Shown here in pieces: positions 1-7,980 of a stretch of DNA of 64,000 bases (position 1 is the first letter of the stretch; the number at the start of each line of letters is the position of its first letter). This DNA is from an uncultured Clostridia bacterium (lineage in GTDB: Bacteria > Bacillota > Clostridia > Oscillospirales > Ruminococcaceae), in assembly GCA_947589355.1 (NCBI GenBank), contig CANPZC010000001.1:186001-250000 (forward strand). Direction: 5' to 3'. The translations under genes were made by a program, and so were the position numbers. The notes under the pieces are model-generated. The model did no database searches. It was given only the letters and a program-made list of their open reading frames with translations, and was not told the origin of the DNA.

Positions 1-957
1 CTGTCGCTCGTCAACGATATCCTCGATTCTTCCAAGCTCGAAGCCAATAAAATGGAGCTTGTCCTGCGCCCCGTTGACCTCGGTTTTGTCGCGCAGACTA
101 TCCGCTCTATCGAGTCGGGCGCGTTTGAGGATAAAAAAATAAACTTCACGCTCAATTGCGACCTCGCACACCCGTGGGTCTCGGCAGATGATGTCCGCAT
201 ACAGCAGGTGCTTCTCAATCTACTTGATAACGCCCGTAAATTCACTGCCGAGGGCGGCAAAGTAAGCGTTTCTTTCACCCAGTCAGATGCAAACGAGGGC
301 AATGTGCTCACCACCGTTACCGTTGCAGATACCGGCAAGGGCATGAGCGAAGAATTTCAAAAGCATATTTTCAGCGTGTTCTCGCAGGAGCTTGAAACAG
401 TTTCTAAGGGCAATCAGGGAACGGGTCTGGGTCTGTCTATCAGCCGCAGACTTGCGCGCCTTATGGGCGGCGACCTCACCTGCGTAAGCAAAAAAGGCGA
501 GGGAAGTACCTTTACTTTCACTTTCTTAGCAAAACCCACTCAGCCGCAGGAAAAGACAGACAGCGCAGCTTTTATTGTCGGCGGCGAAAGACCGGGTATC
601 CTCATAGCCGAGGATAACGAACTCAACGGCGAAATACTGGTAGAACTTTTAGAGGGCGAGGGTTTCAAAGCTACCCTTGCAGAAAACGGCAAAAAAGCCC
701 TGCAAATTTTCAGCGAGTCAGACCCCGATACATACGGCATAATACTTATGGATCTTTTGATGCCCGAAATGGACGGCTTTGAAACAGCAAAAGCAGTAAG
801 AGCGCTAGACCGCCCCGATGCAAAAACGGTAAAAATATTCGCCTGCACCGCAAATTCGTTTGCCGAAGAGCGCGATAGAGCGTTTGCCAGCGGTATGGAC
901 GACTTTATTACAAAGCCCGTAGATGTTAACCAACTGCTTGAAAAGCTTCACGGCTAA
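1..957 (+). CDS. Hybrid sensor histidine kinase, C-terminal part
   Basis: The frame is open from base 1, so the N-terminus lies outside the window. The first visible residues (LVNDILDSSKLEA) are the second helix of a HisKA dimerisation domain; the phosphorylated His is just upstream and not seen. A HATPase_c domain follows, with N-box QQVLLNLLDNARKF, G1 box DTGKGM and G2 box GTGLGLSISRR. A receiver domain begins near visible residue 199 with acidic pair ED, phospho-acceptor Asp near residue 251 (ILMDLLMPEMDG) and Lys in TKPVD. It should autophosphorylate and pass phosphate to its own receiver. No HPt or DNA-binding output is present, so the final partner is unknown. It ends alone, with cysK under its own promoter downstream. 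Confidence 0.93.
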   Translation: MSLVNDILDSSKLEANKMELVLRPVDLGFVAQTIRSIESGAFEDKKINFTLNCDLAHPWVSADDVRIQQVLLNLLDNARKFTAEGGKVSVSFTQSDANEGNVLTTVTVADTGKGMSEEFQKHIFSVFSQELETVSKGNQGTGLGLSISRRLARLMGGDLTCVSKKGEGSTFTFTFLAKPTQPQEKTDSAAFIVGGERPGILIAEDNELNGEILVELLEGEGFKATLAENGKKALQIFSESDPDTYGIILMDLLMPEMDGFETAKAVRALDRPDAKTVKIFACTANSFAEERDRAFASGMDDFITKPVDVNQLLEKLHG

Positions 958-992
958 AAGTATCGCAAAATCGTATTTTTTTCAGTATAAAT

Positions 993-1048
993 AAGCTGTT
1001 TGCCAAATTTTTTGAAAAATTTTTCTGAAAACTCTTGACAAACAGCTT
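993..1048. repeat. Long inverted repeat overlapping the cysK -35 box
   Basis: AAGCTGTTTG at 993-1002 is repeated in perfect inverse at 1039-1048. Between the arms lies a second AT-rich self-complementary run (AAATTTTTTGAAAAATTT). The right arm overlaps the last bases of the cysK -35 hexamer. It could act as a weak terminator for the kinase gene, as an operator, or both. Confidence 0.55.
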
Positions 1049-1063
1049 TTGACGTGTTATAAT
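1035..1063 (+). promoter_or_regulatory. cysK promoter
   Basis: Consensus TTGACA at 1035-1040, a 17-base spacer and TATAAT at 1058-1063, preceded by an extended TGt element. The expected start of transcription is near 1070, inside the palindrome at 1064-1082. Confidence 0.85.
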
Positions 1064-1082
1064 ACCTATAATGCATATAGGT
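1064..1082. promoter_or_regulatory. Probable operator at cysK transcription start
   Basis: ACCTATA-N5-TATAGGT forms a perfect 7-base inverted repeat immediately after the -10 box, where a repressor would block RNA polymerase. A site built from the same half (TATAGG-N5-CCTATA) sits at the same place in the next promoter at 2218-2234. A sulfur-responsive Rrf2-type regulator such as CymR would be a natural candidate, but the regulator is not in the window. Confidence 0.55.
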
Positions 1083-1205
1083 TTTATGTATTAGAGGAGG
1101 GGCGCAATGATGAATATAATAATGCGTAGAAATATACGATGTTGATACTGTGTGAGCAATCAATAAATTAACATTAAATTTTTATATTTTTAAGGAGAGA
1201 TAACC

Positions 1206-2135
1206 ATGAACATCAATAAGTCACTTACCGATCTTATCGGCGGCACTCCGCTTCTGGAGCTTGTAAATTTTAATAAGGCAAACGGTCTTGAAGCAACCGT
1301 TATAGCAAAGCTTGAGTACTTCAACCCCGCAGGCAGCGTTAAAGACAGAATAGCCAAAGCTATGATAGAAGATGCCGAGGCAAAGGGCGCGCTGAAAGAG
1401 GGCTCTGTAATAATCGAGCCTACCAGCGGCAATACCGGCATAGGTCTCGCAGCAGTTGCAGCCGCAAGAGGGTATAAAATAATCCTCACCATGCCTGAAA
1501 CGATGAGCGTTGAAAGAAGAAATCTCCTCAAAGCATACGGCGCGCAGCTGGTGCTTACCGAGGGCGCAAAGGGCATGAAAGGCGCAATTGAAAAGGCAAA
1601 CGAGCTTGCCGCAAACACCCCCGGCAGCTTTATTCCGGGTCAGTTTACAAACCCTGCAAACCCTGCCGCGCACCTTGCTACCACAGGCCCCGAGATATGG
1701 AACGATACCGACGGCAAGGTAGATATATTCGTAGCAGGCGTCGGCACAGGCGGCACACTTTCGGGCGTTGGCGAGTACCTTAAATCTAAAAAGCCCGATG
1801 TAAAAATTGTCGCAGTTGAGCCTGCAAGTTCGCCCGTGCTTTCAAAGGGAACAGCAGGCCCGCACAAAATTCAGGGCATAGGCGCAGGCTTTGTGCCCGA
1901 TACGCTGAATACTTCGATCTATGATGAAATAATCCCCGTTGAGAATGAAGATGCCTTTGCAACAGGTAAAGCTATCGCGCGCAGCGAGGGCATACTTGTC
2001 GGCATTTCATCGGGCGCAGCAGTCTGGGCAGCCGCGCAGCTTGCAAAACGCCCCGAAAATAAAGGCAAAGTAATAGTCGCCCTGCTTCCCGATACAGGCG
2101 ACCGCTACCTTTCCACCCCCTTGTTCGCCGACTAA
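1206..2135 (+). CDS. cysK: Cysteine synthase (O-acetylserine sulfhydrylase)
   Basis: This 309-residue cytoplasmic PLP enzyme joins O-acetylserine and sulfide to give cysteine and acetate. The PLP lysine is K46 in NPAGSVKDR, the substrate loop is TSGNTG (73-78), the phosphate-binding glycine loop is GTGGT near 180, and a late GISSGAA motif lies near 257. Length and motif order are those of fold-type II CysK/CysM enzymes. The start has RBS AAGGAGA eight bases before the ATG. It has its own promoter with a palindrome over the transcription start and ends at a hairpin terminator, so it is monocistronic. The CysK versus CysM choice rests on overall similarity only. Confidence 0.95.
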   Translation: MNINKSLTDLIGGTPLLELVNFNKANGLEATVIAKLEYFNPAGSVKDRIAKAMIEDAEAKGALKEGSVIIEPTSGNTGIGLAAVAAARGYKIILTMPETMSVERRNLLKAYGAQLVLTEGAKGMKGAIEKANELAANTPGSFIPGQFTNPANPAAHLATTGPEIWNDTDGKVDIFVAGVGTGGTLSGVGEYLKSKKPDVKIVAVEPASSPVLSKGTAGPHKIQGIGAGFVPDTLNTSIYDEIIPVENEDAFATGKAIARSEGILVGISSGAAVWAAAQLAKRPENKGKVIVALLPDTGDRYLSTPLFAD

Positions 2136-2152
2136 TTCTTAATAAGCAACAA

Positions 2153-2187
2153 AATGCCGTCCGACTTTTGCCGAACGGTATTTTTTG
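2153..2187 (+). terminator. cysK terminator
   Basis: Stem AATGCCGT (2153-2160) with ACGGTATT (2175-2182), one G-T pair, followed by a run of T. Confidence 0.8.
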
Positions 2188-2189
2188 TA

Positions 2190-2218
2190 TTGACATTCCT
2201 GCAAATGTGTGTTAATAT
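2190..2218 (+). promoter_or_regulatory. Promoter of lipoprotein gene 2256
   Basis: TTGACA at 2190-2195, 17-base spacer, TAATAT at 2213-2218 with a preceding TGt. Confidence 0.75.
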
Positions 2219-2234
2219 ATAGGTAATTCCTATA
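2218..2234. promoter_or_regulatory. Inverted repeat after the -10 box
   Basis: TATAGG-TAATT-CCTATA, a perfect 6-base inverted repeat at the expected transcription start. It uses the same half-site as the cysK palindrome but in the opposite order. Confidence 0.5.
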
Positions 2235-2255
2235 ACAATATCAGGGGTGTTATAA

Positions 2256-2807
2256 ATGAAAAGAATTTCCATACTGCTCGCTGCTGTATTATGCGCATTT
2301 TCATGCGCCGCCTGCGGAGCGTCAAAGACCGACAGCAGCAGCGTTTCACAAGATAGCGCAGTCCCACAGCCTGACAGCATTTCTACAGAGCAGGGAAGTA
2401 CAGCCGAAAGTGAAGATATCACCGAAAGTTTAGACAATGCAAACAATATGGCAAAAGAGATATATACCGCCCTTTTGTCCTACAGCGATAAATGTTCGTC
2501 TAATGAAGTCACTATCCCCGACGGCGAACTTGCAAATGTAGAAATCATCACCGCAAGCGAAGATACCGCCGCAGTGCCAATGCAGCAGCCAGAAACTATC
2601 GAACAAGCCAAAGTCGATATACAAAACGCGGTCAGCATCTCTCTCGCCGAAGCCGAAAACAGTGTGTTCAGCGTGGTGTTTGAAAACGGCGTGCCTGTAG
2701 TTGTGGTGTGGTCTGAAAGTACAGACAGCAATATCATAGGCGGCTACCCAAACCCTGCCACCGATACCGACTGGACACTGGAAAAAGCAGGGCAGCCTAT
2801 AGATTGA
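2256..2807 (+). CDS. Putative lipoprotein of unknown function
   Basis: This 183-residue protein has a classic lipoprotein export signal: two basic residues, a hydrophobic stretch and a Cys-rich cleavage region (FSCAACGAS), so the mature protein should be lipid-anchored outside the membrane. A Ser/Asp/Gln-rich linker of about 50 residues follows, then a compact domain of about 110 residues with the segment VFENGVPVVVVWSES. I do not recognise the domain. The gene has its own promoter and a possible operator shared in type with cysK. Its 3' end overlaps the convergent peptidase gene by 11 bases. Confidence 0.8.
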   Translation: MKRISILLAAVLCAFSCAACGASKTDSSSVSQDSAVPQPDSISTEQGSTAESEDITESLDNANNMAKEIYTALLSYSDKCSSNEVTIPDGELANVEIITASEDTAAVPMQQPETIEQAKVDIQNAVSISLAEAENSVFSVVFENGVPVVVVWSESTDSNIIGGYPNPATDTDWTLEKAGQPID

Positions 2808-3150
2808 TCTCCCAGAAGTATTTGCGCTTGCAGACAGGAAAGTCACTAAGCACACCATGTTCGGGATCATAAAATACCCCATCGCAATAAAGCGACCAAT
2901 GCCAGCAGCGAGGCGTTTCAAGACTCAAAAGGCAAAGCTGCGGCAGGTCGCTTTTTGTATGTGCCTCTTTGCGCTCGTCCGATATCTCAGCCCCGAACGC
3001 CCTCAGCGTGCGCTTCATCTCTTTCAGATCCGTCTCGCGCTCGTTGCCTAAAAACGCCACTATTTCGCCCACTTCTTTCCCCAGCACCATAGCTAAGACC
3101 GCCTGACCGCACTGCAAATCTGTCGGCTCGTGAATGTATTTTATCTCCAT
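2797..3150 (-). CDS. C39-like cysteine peptidase domain protein
   Basis: This 117-residue protein contains one papain-like C39 fold. The catalytic Cys is in the QCGQAVLAM motif near residue 14, where the Gln also helps the oxyanion hole, and the His/Asp pair is in HWSLYCDGVFYDPEHG near residues 84-96. C39 domains normally sit at the front of bacteriocin exporters and cut double-glycine leaders, but here the domain stands alone, with no signal peptide and no transporter. It is last in the PadR operon: its ATG overlaps the TAA of the DUF4097 gene (TAATG). It may process a protein of that operon, or a housekeeping substrate; this is inference. Confidence 0.75.
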   Translation of the reverse strand: MEIKYIHEPTDLQCGQAVLAMVLGKEVGEIVAFLGNERETDLKEMKRTLRAFGAEISDERKEAHTKSDLPQLCLLSLETPRCWHWSLYCDGVFYDPEHGVLSDFPVCKRKYFWEINL

Positions 3151-4007
3151 TACCGGGGCTCCTTGATCTTCAATCTTATGTCGCCGCTCACCGTCGCCAC
3201 ATTGAAAGAGCCGTTTTCCTCAGCTTTCGGCAGGTCAATATCGCCGCTCACAGTGTCGGTAGAAAAGTCCTTTCCGCTCAGCAGCGTTCCCTTAACGTCG
3301 CCGCTGGTGGTGTCAACGTCAAACTCCTTGCCGTCACAGCCGTCAAACGTTATGTCGCCGCTGACGCTCGTTATCTCCGTCTTGTTTGCAATAACGCTTT
3401 TCAGCTTCACTTCACCGCTTGTCGTCTCAATTAAAGCCCTGTCGGTGTCTACGCCGCTTATTTTTATATCTCCGCTCACCGTTGAGACTTCTATTTCCGT
3501 TTCGGCTTTGCCGCCGAAATCAACATCTCCGCTCGTCGTTTCAATTTCCGCACTGCCAAAGCTAAACTCACTGCCTATCTCAATGTCACCGCTCACGCTC
3601 TCGGCATATAACTTCTCAAACTCGTTTTTTGGCACAGCCACGGTCATTACCATTTCTTCCGAGAAAAAGTCAATGTCCATGCTCTCCCACCATTTTCTGT
3701 CGTCATACCGTATGATTTCAAGCGTGCCGTTTTCATAGCTTACCTTGTGATAAATTTCTTCACTGTCATAAACTTTCACATGGTATTTGTCGTCGCTAGA
3801 TGTCATAATCTGCACGTCACATTCCACAGCCTCAATGTGAATGTCTTTAATATCTGCCGTAAATTCGTACTCTTTTTCACTGTACTGAATAGAATTGAAT
3901 TTAGTTATGTCAAACCCCGAAAGTGCGTATGCCGTGCCTGATACCACGCCGCCTGCCAGTATCAGTACCGCCGCCGCTATCAGGGATATTTTTTTACCTT
4001 TTTTCAT
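3150..4007 (-). CDS. DUF4097 family beta-strand repeat protein
   Basis: This 285-residue protein has one N-terminal membrane helix or signal anchor (residues 7-29), then an outside region. Residues 130-280 are built from about eight repeats of roughly 20 residues with core TVSGDI or TTSGDV, the mark of the DUF4097 right-handed parallel beta structure. The family is commonly encoded beside DUF1700 and PadR genes, as here, and is thought to belong to a cell-envelope response. The start has an acceptable upstream purine run and lies 23 bases after the DUF1700 stop. The molecular role is unknown. Confidence 0.9.
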   Translation of the reverse strand: MKKGKKISLIAAAVLILAGGVVSGTAYALSGFDITKFNSIQYSEKEYEFTADIKDIHIEAVECDVQIMTSSDDKYHVKVYDSEEIYHKVSYENGTLEIIRYDDRKWWESMDIDFFSEEMVMTVAVPKNEFEKLYAESVSGDIEIGSEFSFGSAEIETTSGDVDFGGKAETEIEVSTVSGDIKISGVDTDRALIETTSGEVKLKSVIANKTEITSVSGDITFDGCDGKEFDVDTTSGDVKGTLLSGKDFSTDTVSGDIDLPKAEENGSFNVATVSGDIRLKIKEPR

Positions 4008-4030
4008 ACCTTTTCAAACCTTTCAAAAAA

Positions 4031-4615
4031 TCATATAAAGCACTTCTTTATGCCGATAAGTATCTTCTTGCCCAGTATCGCAGCGCCCTTTGCCGCTAAA
4101 TTCCCTATGTGGAAAAACAGTATCGTCAGCCCTGCGCAAACAAGTGCTATGCCGAAATACATCATCGCCTGCAATGCCGCGCCCTTAAACAGCGTAAGGC
4201 ACATATTGAAAATGCCTGCCGCCACCGCCGCCGCAAACGATATAAACACCGCGTAAAGTGAAATGACTACCGACCACAGCACAATGTACAGCGCGAATAT
4301 CACTATCGCAGCAGCAAGCAAAAGCGAAGCCCACACCGGTGAACCTAAAACCAGCAAAGCTATCTCCAGCCCTTTCAGCGCGCGTTTTGGCTTTACACGC
4401 CTTTTAACAAGTTTTTGCAAAGGCACATCTGCCAGTATCTCAGACACAATGCTGTCCATTCCGCCAATGTCAGCCACCGCCTGCGCCTCGTCCATGCCGT
4501 CCTCCAGCCTGTCGTCTATCATCTCGCCGTAATAGTCCAGCGAACGTCTTATATCCTCATCGGGCAGACCGTTCAGCCGCCCCTCAAGCAGCGTTAAAAA
4601 TTCATTTTTCGTCAT
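4031..4615 (-). CDS. DUF1700 (HAAS) membrane protein
   Basis: The 194-residue form starting at MTKNEFL is chosen because GGGAGGAAA lies nine bases before its ATG; a start eight codons further up would lie within that ribosome site. Residues 1-75 form the soluble HAAS/DUF1700 helical domain, with the typical MTKNEFL...LEGRL...GLP and YYGEMIDDRLEDGMDEA motifs. After that come about three or four hydrophobic helices (roughly 85-185). The start lies inside the 3' end of the padR gene (14-base overlap), showing translational coupling. It is a standard partner of PadR and DUF4097 proteins, probably a membrane sensor of envelope state. Confidence 0.9.
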   Translation of the reverse strand: MTKNEFLTLLEGRLNGLPDEDIRRSLDYYGEMIDDRLEDGMDEAQAVADIGGMDSIVSEILADVPLQKLVKRRVKPKRALKGLEIALLVLGSPVWASLLLAAAIVIFALYIVLWSVVISLYAVFISFAAAVAAGIFNMCLTLFKGAALQAMMYFGIALVCAGLTILFFHIGNLAAKGAAILGKKILIGIKKCFI

Positions 4616-4928
4616 CGCAAGTTTCCTCCCTCGTAACAAATCCGTATATCGACATTATCTCTTTCCATTCTTCCTTAAATTCCTCAATGCGTTTTCTGCC
4701 GGATTGCGTAATGCTGTAGTATTTTCTCAGCCTGCCGTTGTGCTCGGCGGTGCGCTCCGTCAGCAGCGAGGCAGCCTGTAAACGCCGCAGTATCGGGTAA
4801 AGAGTCGATTCCGATATCTCCACATACGGCTTTATATCTTTGATTATCTTGTATCCGTAGCTGTCCTCGTTTTTTATCGCCGCAAGCACGCATACTTCAA
4901 GCAGACCTCTTTTCAGCTGTATATCCAT
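4602..4928 (-). CDS. PadR family transcriptional regulator
   Basis: The start at 4928 (MDIQLKRG) is preceded by AAGGAGG seven bases away, giving 108 residues. The winged-helix PadR domain fills the protein: LKRGLLEVCVLAAI, the SYGYKIIKDI helix, STLYPILRRLQ recognition helix and wing KYYSITQSGRKRI. There is almost no C-terminal helical extension, so it belongs to the short PadR-s2 type. It is first in its operon, and a perfect inverted repeat lies between the -35 and -10 boxes of its promoter, so autorepression is likely. The inducer is not known. Confidence 0.93.
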   Translation of the reverse strand: MDIQLKRGLLEVCVLAAIKNEDSYGYKIIKDIKPYVEISESTLYPILRRLQAASLLTERTAEHNGRLRKYYSITQSGRKRIEEFKEEWKEIMSIYGFVTREETCDDEK

Positions 4929-4947
4929 ACGATACCTCCTTGCACAT

Positions 4948-4970
4948 AATACTATATCACGCATAGTATT
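4948..4970. promoter_or_regulatory. Probable PadR operator
   Basis: AATACTAT-N7-ATAGTATT, a perfect 8-base inverted repeat that covers the -10 box and much of the spacer of the padR promoter. This placement is what an autorepressor needs. Confidence 0.7.
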
Positions 4971-4979
4971 GCCTGTCAA
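4951..4979 (-). promoter_or_regulatory. Promoter of the padR operon
   Basis: On the minus strand TTGACA (4979-4974), 17-base spacer and TATAGT (4956-4951) with an extended TGa. It drives padR, DUF1700, DUF4097 and the C39-like gene. Confidence 0.85.
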
Positions 4980-5115
4980 GTGTATTTTGTGTTTGTTAAT
5001 ACTTTGTTTACAATTATCAAAACAAAAAATCACCGCAAAGCATATCGCCCCACGGTGGTATATGTCCTGATATTTTTTATCTTTCCGCGCATACTAAGAA
5101 AAAGGGGGTGCAAAA

Positions 5116-5250
5116 ATGTCCAAAAAGAAAAATAAGCAAAGCAGCGCAAAGCCGCAAAGTGTAAATAAAAGCCCTGCGTTTAACGAAAACGACCTCGCAC
5201 GCGATAACCTCGGCAACGACCTTACTTTTGCCGATAAGCAGGATAATTAA
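5116..5250 (+). CDS. 44-residue Lys/Asn-rich small protein
   Basis: ATG at 5116 follows AAGGGGGTG by five bases, and the frame runs to TAA at 5248. The protein begins MSKKKNKQSSAKP and ends with an acidic, Asn-rich half (ENDLARDNLGNDLTFADKQ). It has no membrane segment and is very hydrophilic, as small spore proteins often are. CATACTA at about 5090-5096, upstream of the ribosome site, resembles the -10 element of forespore promoters, but I could not match a -35 element. A hairpin terminator follows the stop at once. I recognise no family. Confidence 0.65.
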   Translation: MSKKKNKQSSAKPQSVNKSPAFNENDLARDNLGNDLTFADKQDN

Positions 5251-5254
5251 AAAA

Positions 5255-5284
5255 TGCAGCCTCTTTTCAGAGACTGCACTTTTC
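5255..5284. terminator. Bidirectional terminator
   Basis: TGCAGCCTCT (5255-5264) pairs with AGAGACTGCA (5269-5278) with one mismatch and a four-base loop. T-rich runs lie on both sides, so it can stop the small gene on the plus strand and the hybrid kinase on the minus strand. Confidence 0.8.
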
Positions 5285-7867
5285 TTATTTTTTCAGTATC
5301 TTTTTCAGTGTTTCCATCAGCTTGTCAACGTCAACAGGCTTGGCAACGTGCGCATCCATTCCTGCCTCCATAGCCTTTTGTTTGTCCTCGTTAAAAGCGT
5401 TCGCGGTCATGGCAATTACGGGTATCGTGGCAAGGTCTTTGTCCTCCAGCGCGCGTATCGCCCTTGTGGCGTCGTAACCGTTCATGTTGGGCATCTGTAC
5501 GTCCATAAGTATTACAGAATAATACCCCGGCTGCGACTTCTTCACCATTTCAACAGCTATACTGCCGTCCTCGGCGTGCTCAACAATAAAGCCTCGCTCC
5601 TCCAAAAGCTCCTGCGCTATCTCGCGGTTCAGCTCATTGTCCTCAACAAGCAAAAGCCGTGTGTTATCCGCGCGGAATTCCTTCACAGGGTCTTCTTTCT
5701 TCGGCGGTATCTCGGGCGCCTGTACCTTTGCCGTACTTACAAGTATGTCGCGCAGCTCCGAAAGGAATATAGGCTTGCTGCAAAATGCCGTAACGCCTAC
5801 CTTTCGCGCTTCCTCCTCAAAGTCCGCCCAGTCGTAAGCCGTAACTATTATTATCGGCGTGTCGTAGCCAACTATCGCGCGTATCTGCCTTACTACCTCC
5901 AGACCGTTCAGGTCGGGCAGCAGCCAGTCTATAATGTAAGCGTTGTAGTCGTCGCCCAGCTCGTGCGCCTGCTTTGCGTGAAGCACCGCCTCTTTTCCGT
6001 GCAGTACCCAGTCGGGGCGCATACCTATCTGATGCAGCATTTTTGCTACACTGTCGCAGGTCGTAAAGCTGTCGTCAGCCACCAGCGCGCGCAGCCCTGC
6101 AAGCTCTTTTATAGTGCCAACGTGCCGCGGCGAGTCTTGTAAACGGAACTCAAGGTTTATAATAAACTCGCTGCCCTTGCCCTGCTCTGATATAACTTCG
6201 ATACTGCCGCCCATAGCATCTATAATATTCTTCGTTATCGCCATGCCAAGACCCGTGCCGCTTATGCCGCTTGCAGTGGTGTTGCGTTCGCGTTCAAACG
6301 GCTCGAATATGTGCTCTATAAAGTCCTCGCTCATGCCAATTCCCGTGTCTTTAACGCGTATCTCATATGCGCCGTACCCTTGCGGAGCATTCGGCTTTTG
6401 CTGTATTATCATAGCTACCGTTCCGCCCGGCGGCGTAAACTTTATCGCGTTAGACAACAAATTCAGCAGCACCTGATTTACGTGCAGCTTGTCGCAGAAA
6501 ATATCCTCGTTTATAATGTCTACAGTGTCCATGTAGAAATTCAGCTGCTTCGATTGTATCTGCGACTGTATTATGTTTCTCATGTCGCGGAAAATATCAC
6601 TTATCGAACATTCCTTTTCCTCGATATTCAGCTTGCCCGATTCTATCCTGCTCATGTCAAGAACATCATTTACCAGCGAGAGCATATGGTTGCTTGATGA
6701 CAGTATCTTTTTCAGATATTCCTCCACTCTTTCGCGGTTGTCAAGGTTCGCCTGAACAAGCGTCGTGTAGCCGATTATAGCGTTCATCGGCGTGCGTATG
6801 TCGTGCGACATATTTGAAAGGAATATGCTCTTAGCCTTATCGGCAGCCTCCGCCTTGTGCAGTTTTTCTTTAAGTATCGCGTGCTTTACCGCGCCCTCAA
6901 CAGCTATCTTGGCGTTTCTCCTCATGTAAAGATAGTATGCCATCACTATTATAAACAGCATAACGCCAATTGCGATACACATCTTCCTTACCGCAAAAAC
7001 GCTTTCAAACGCCACTTTTTCGGGCACTTCAACGGCTATTACCCAGTTGTTTATTTTTGCAGGCGCATAGTACATATAGTCCCAGCCGTCTGTCTGCGCC
7101 GTCTTGAAGATAACGTAGCCGGTCTTTAGTTCCATTATCTCAGCCAAATATTCGTCCCACGTCAGCTCGCCCTTCGTCTTTCGCGCATAATTTTTCTCAT
7201 AGTACTGATGTATATTTCCAAGTTCCTTGTGTGTCGGGTATGTGTCAAGAAGCAGATCACCGTTCTTCGTGTCAATAATATAAACGCTTGCGCTTGCATA
7301 GTATATGTTGTCAACATTCAGCGCCTCGCTAAGCGTGTTAAGATCTGTAACACCGTAAAGAACAGCGACCGTCTCACCGTTCTGTATTATCGGCACATAC
7401 TGCCTTATTATCGGCGTGCCCGAGATCACGTTAGTAACACGATCCGAAACGTGTTCACCGTGCCTTGCTTCTTCCTCAAAAGATATTTTGTCTTCTACGT
7501 CATATACGTTTCCGTCAGCCGCCACTAACCTGTTATCGGGAAGAAGAATATTCAGATTCATCGTTTCAAAAAGCTTGCTGTTCGTGCGGAGTACTTCTTG
7601 CAGTGACTCAATATTTTTAAAATCGCCAACATCTTCAAAAGTACCGGCAGCGGCTTTAAGCATCTTGCTGTCACGGTCAAGTATGTATGATACCTCTTTG
7701 ATAACGGTGTTCACGCCCTCCTCCATTCGGTTCAGCGCGTACCCTCTTAAAAGTGAATCTATAATAAAGTATACCGCTATCAGCAATACGAAAATTATTA
7801 TTATCGTTACCAGTGTAGCGTTCAGATTTTTGTCAAGTTTCAAAAGATGTTTTTTGTTTTTTTCCAT
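5285..7867 (-). CDS. Hybrid sensor histidine kinase with dCache sensor and two receivers
   Basis: The start at 7867 (MEKNKKHL) follows AAGGAGGAAA; protein length 860. Order: TM helix 18-39; an outside region 40-295 that looks like a double-Cache ligand domain (ending WDYMYYAPAKINNWVIAVEVP); TM helix 296-315; HisKA with H355 in [12 protein letters not shown]; HATPase_c with LLNLLSNAIKF, DTGIGM and [12 protein letters not shown] (about 465-575); receiver 1 (592-710, Asp647 in IIDWLLPDLNG); receiver 2 (737-857, Asp789 in ILMDVQMPNMNG). It should sense a small outside molecule and relay phosphate through its receivers. No HPt or response regulator gene adjoins. Its cytoplasmic half closely resembles that of the kinase at 58354-61629. 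Confidence 0.95.
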   Translation of the reverse strand: MEKNKKHLLKLDKNLNATLVTIIIIFVLLIAVYFIIDSLLRGYALNRMEEGVNTVIKEVSYILDRDSKMLKAAAGTFEDVGDFKNIESLQEVLRTNSKLFETMNLNILLPDNRLVAADGNVYDVEDKISFEEEARHGEHVSDRVTNVISGTPIIRQYVPIIQNGETVAVLYGVTDLNTLSEALNVDNIYYASASVYIIDTKNGDLLLDTYPTHKELGNIHQYYEKNYARKTKGELTWDEYLAEIMELKTGYVIFKTAQTDGWDYMYYAPAKINNWVIAVEVPEKVAFESVFAVRKMCIAIGVMLFIIVMAYYLYMRRNAKIAVEGAVKHAILKEKLHKAEAADKAKSIFLSNMSHDIRTPMNAIIGYTTLVQANLDNRERVEEYLKKILSSSNHMLSLVNDVLDMSRIESGKLNIEEKECSISDIFRDMRNIIQSQIQSKQLNFYMDTVDIINEDIFCDKLHVNQVLLNLLSNAIKFTPPGGTVAMIIQQKPNAPQGYGAYEIRVKDTGIGMSEDFIEHIFEPFERERNTTASGISGTGLGMAITKNIIDAMGGSIEVISEQGKGSEFIINLEFRLQDSPRHVGTIKELAGLRALVADDSFTTCDSVAKMLHQIGMRPDWVLHGKEAVLHAKQAHELGDDYNAYIIDWLLPDLNGLEVVRQIRAIVGYDTPIIIVTAYDWADFEEEARKVGVTAFCSKPIFLSELRDILVSTAKVQAPEIPPKKEDPVKEFRADNTRLLLVEDNELNREIAQELLEERGFIVEHAEDGSIAVEMVKKSQPGYYSVILMDVQMPNMNGYDATRAIRALEDKDLATIPVIAMTANAFNEDKQKAMEAGMDAHVAKPVDVDKLMETLKKILKK

Positions 7868-7941
7868 ATGTTTCCTCCTTATATATTGTATGAAAATGCC
7901 GCCGCACGGCATAGGGCATTGTAAAAATCATACTTATAGGT

Positions 7942-7970
7942 ATTATATCATAATATAAAATATTTTGCAA
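7942..7970 (-). promoter_or_regulatory. Promoter of hybrid kinase 5285-7867
   Basis: Minus strand TTGCAA (7970-7965), 17-base spacer, TATAAT (7947-7942) with extended TGa. The bases after the -10 box (ACCTATA) repeat the left half of the cysK palindrome. Confidence 0.7.
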
Positions 7971-7980
7971 CAATTTTTAC

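Noticed and set aside
3130..3738. Ser/Pro-rich repeat protein on the plus strand
   Set aside because: The repeats are the reverse complement of the SGDI/SGDV repeats of the DUF4097 gene, which has a family match and operon context.
5228..6142. 304-codon open frame on the plus strand
   Set aside because: Antisense to the two receiver domains of the hybrid kinase and starts inside the 44-residue gene and terminator.
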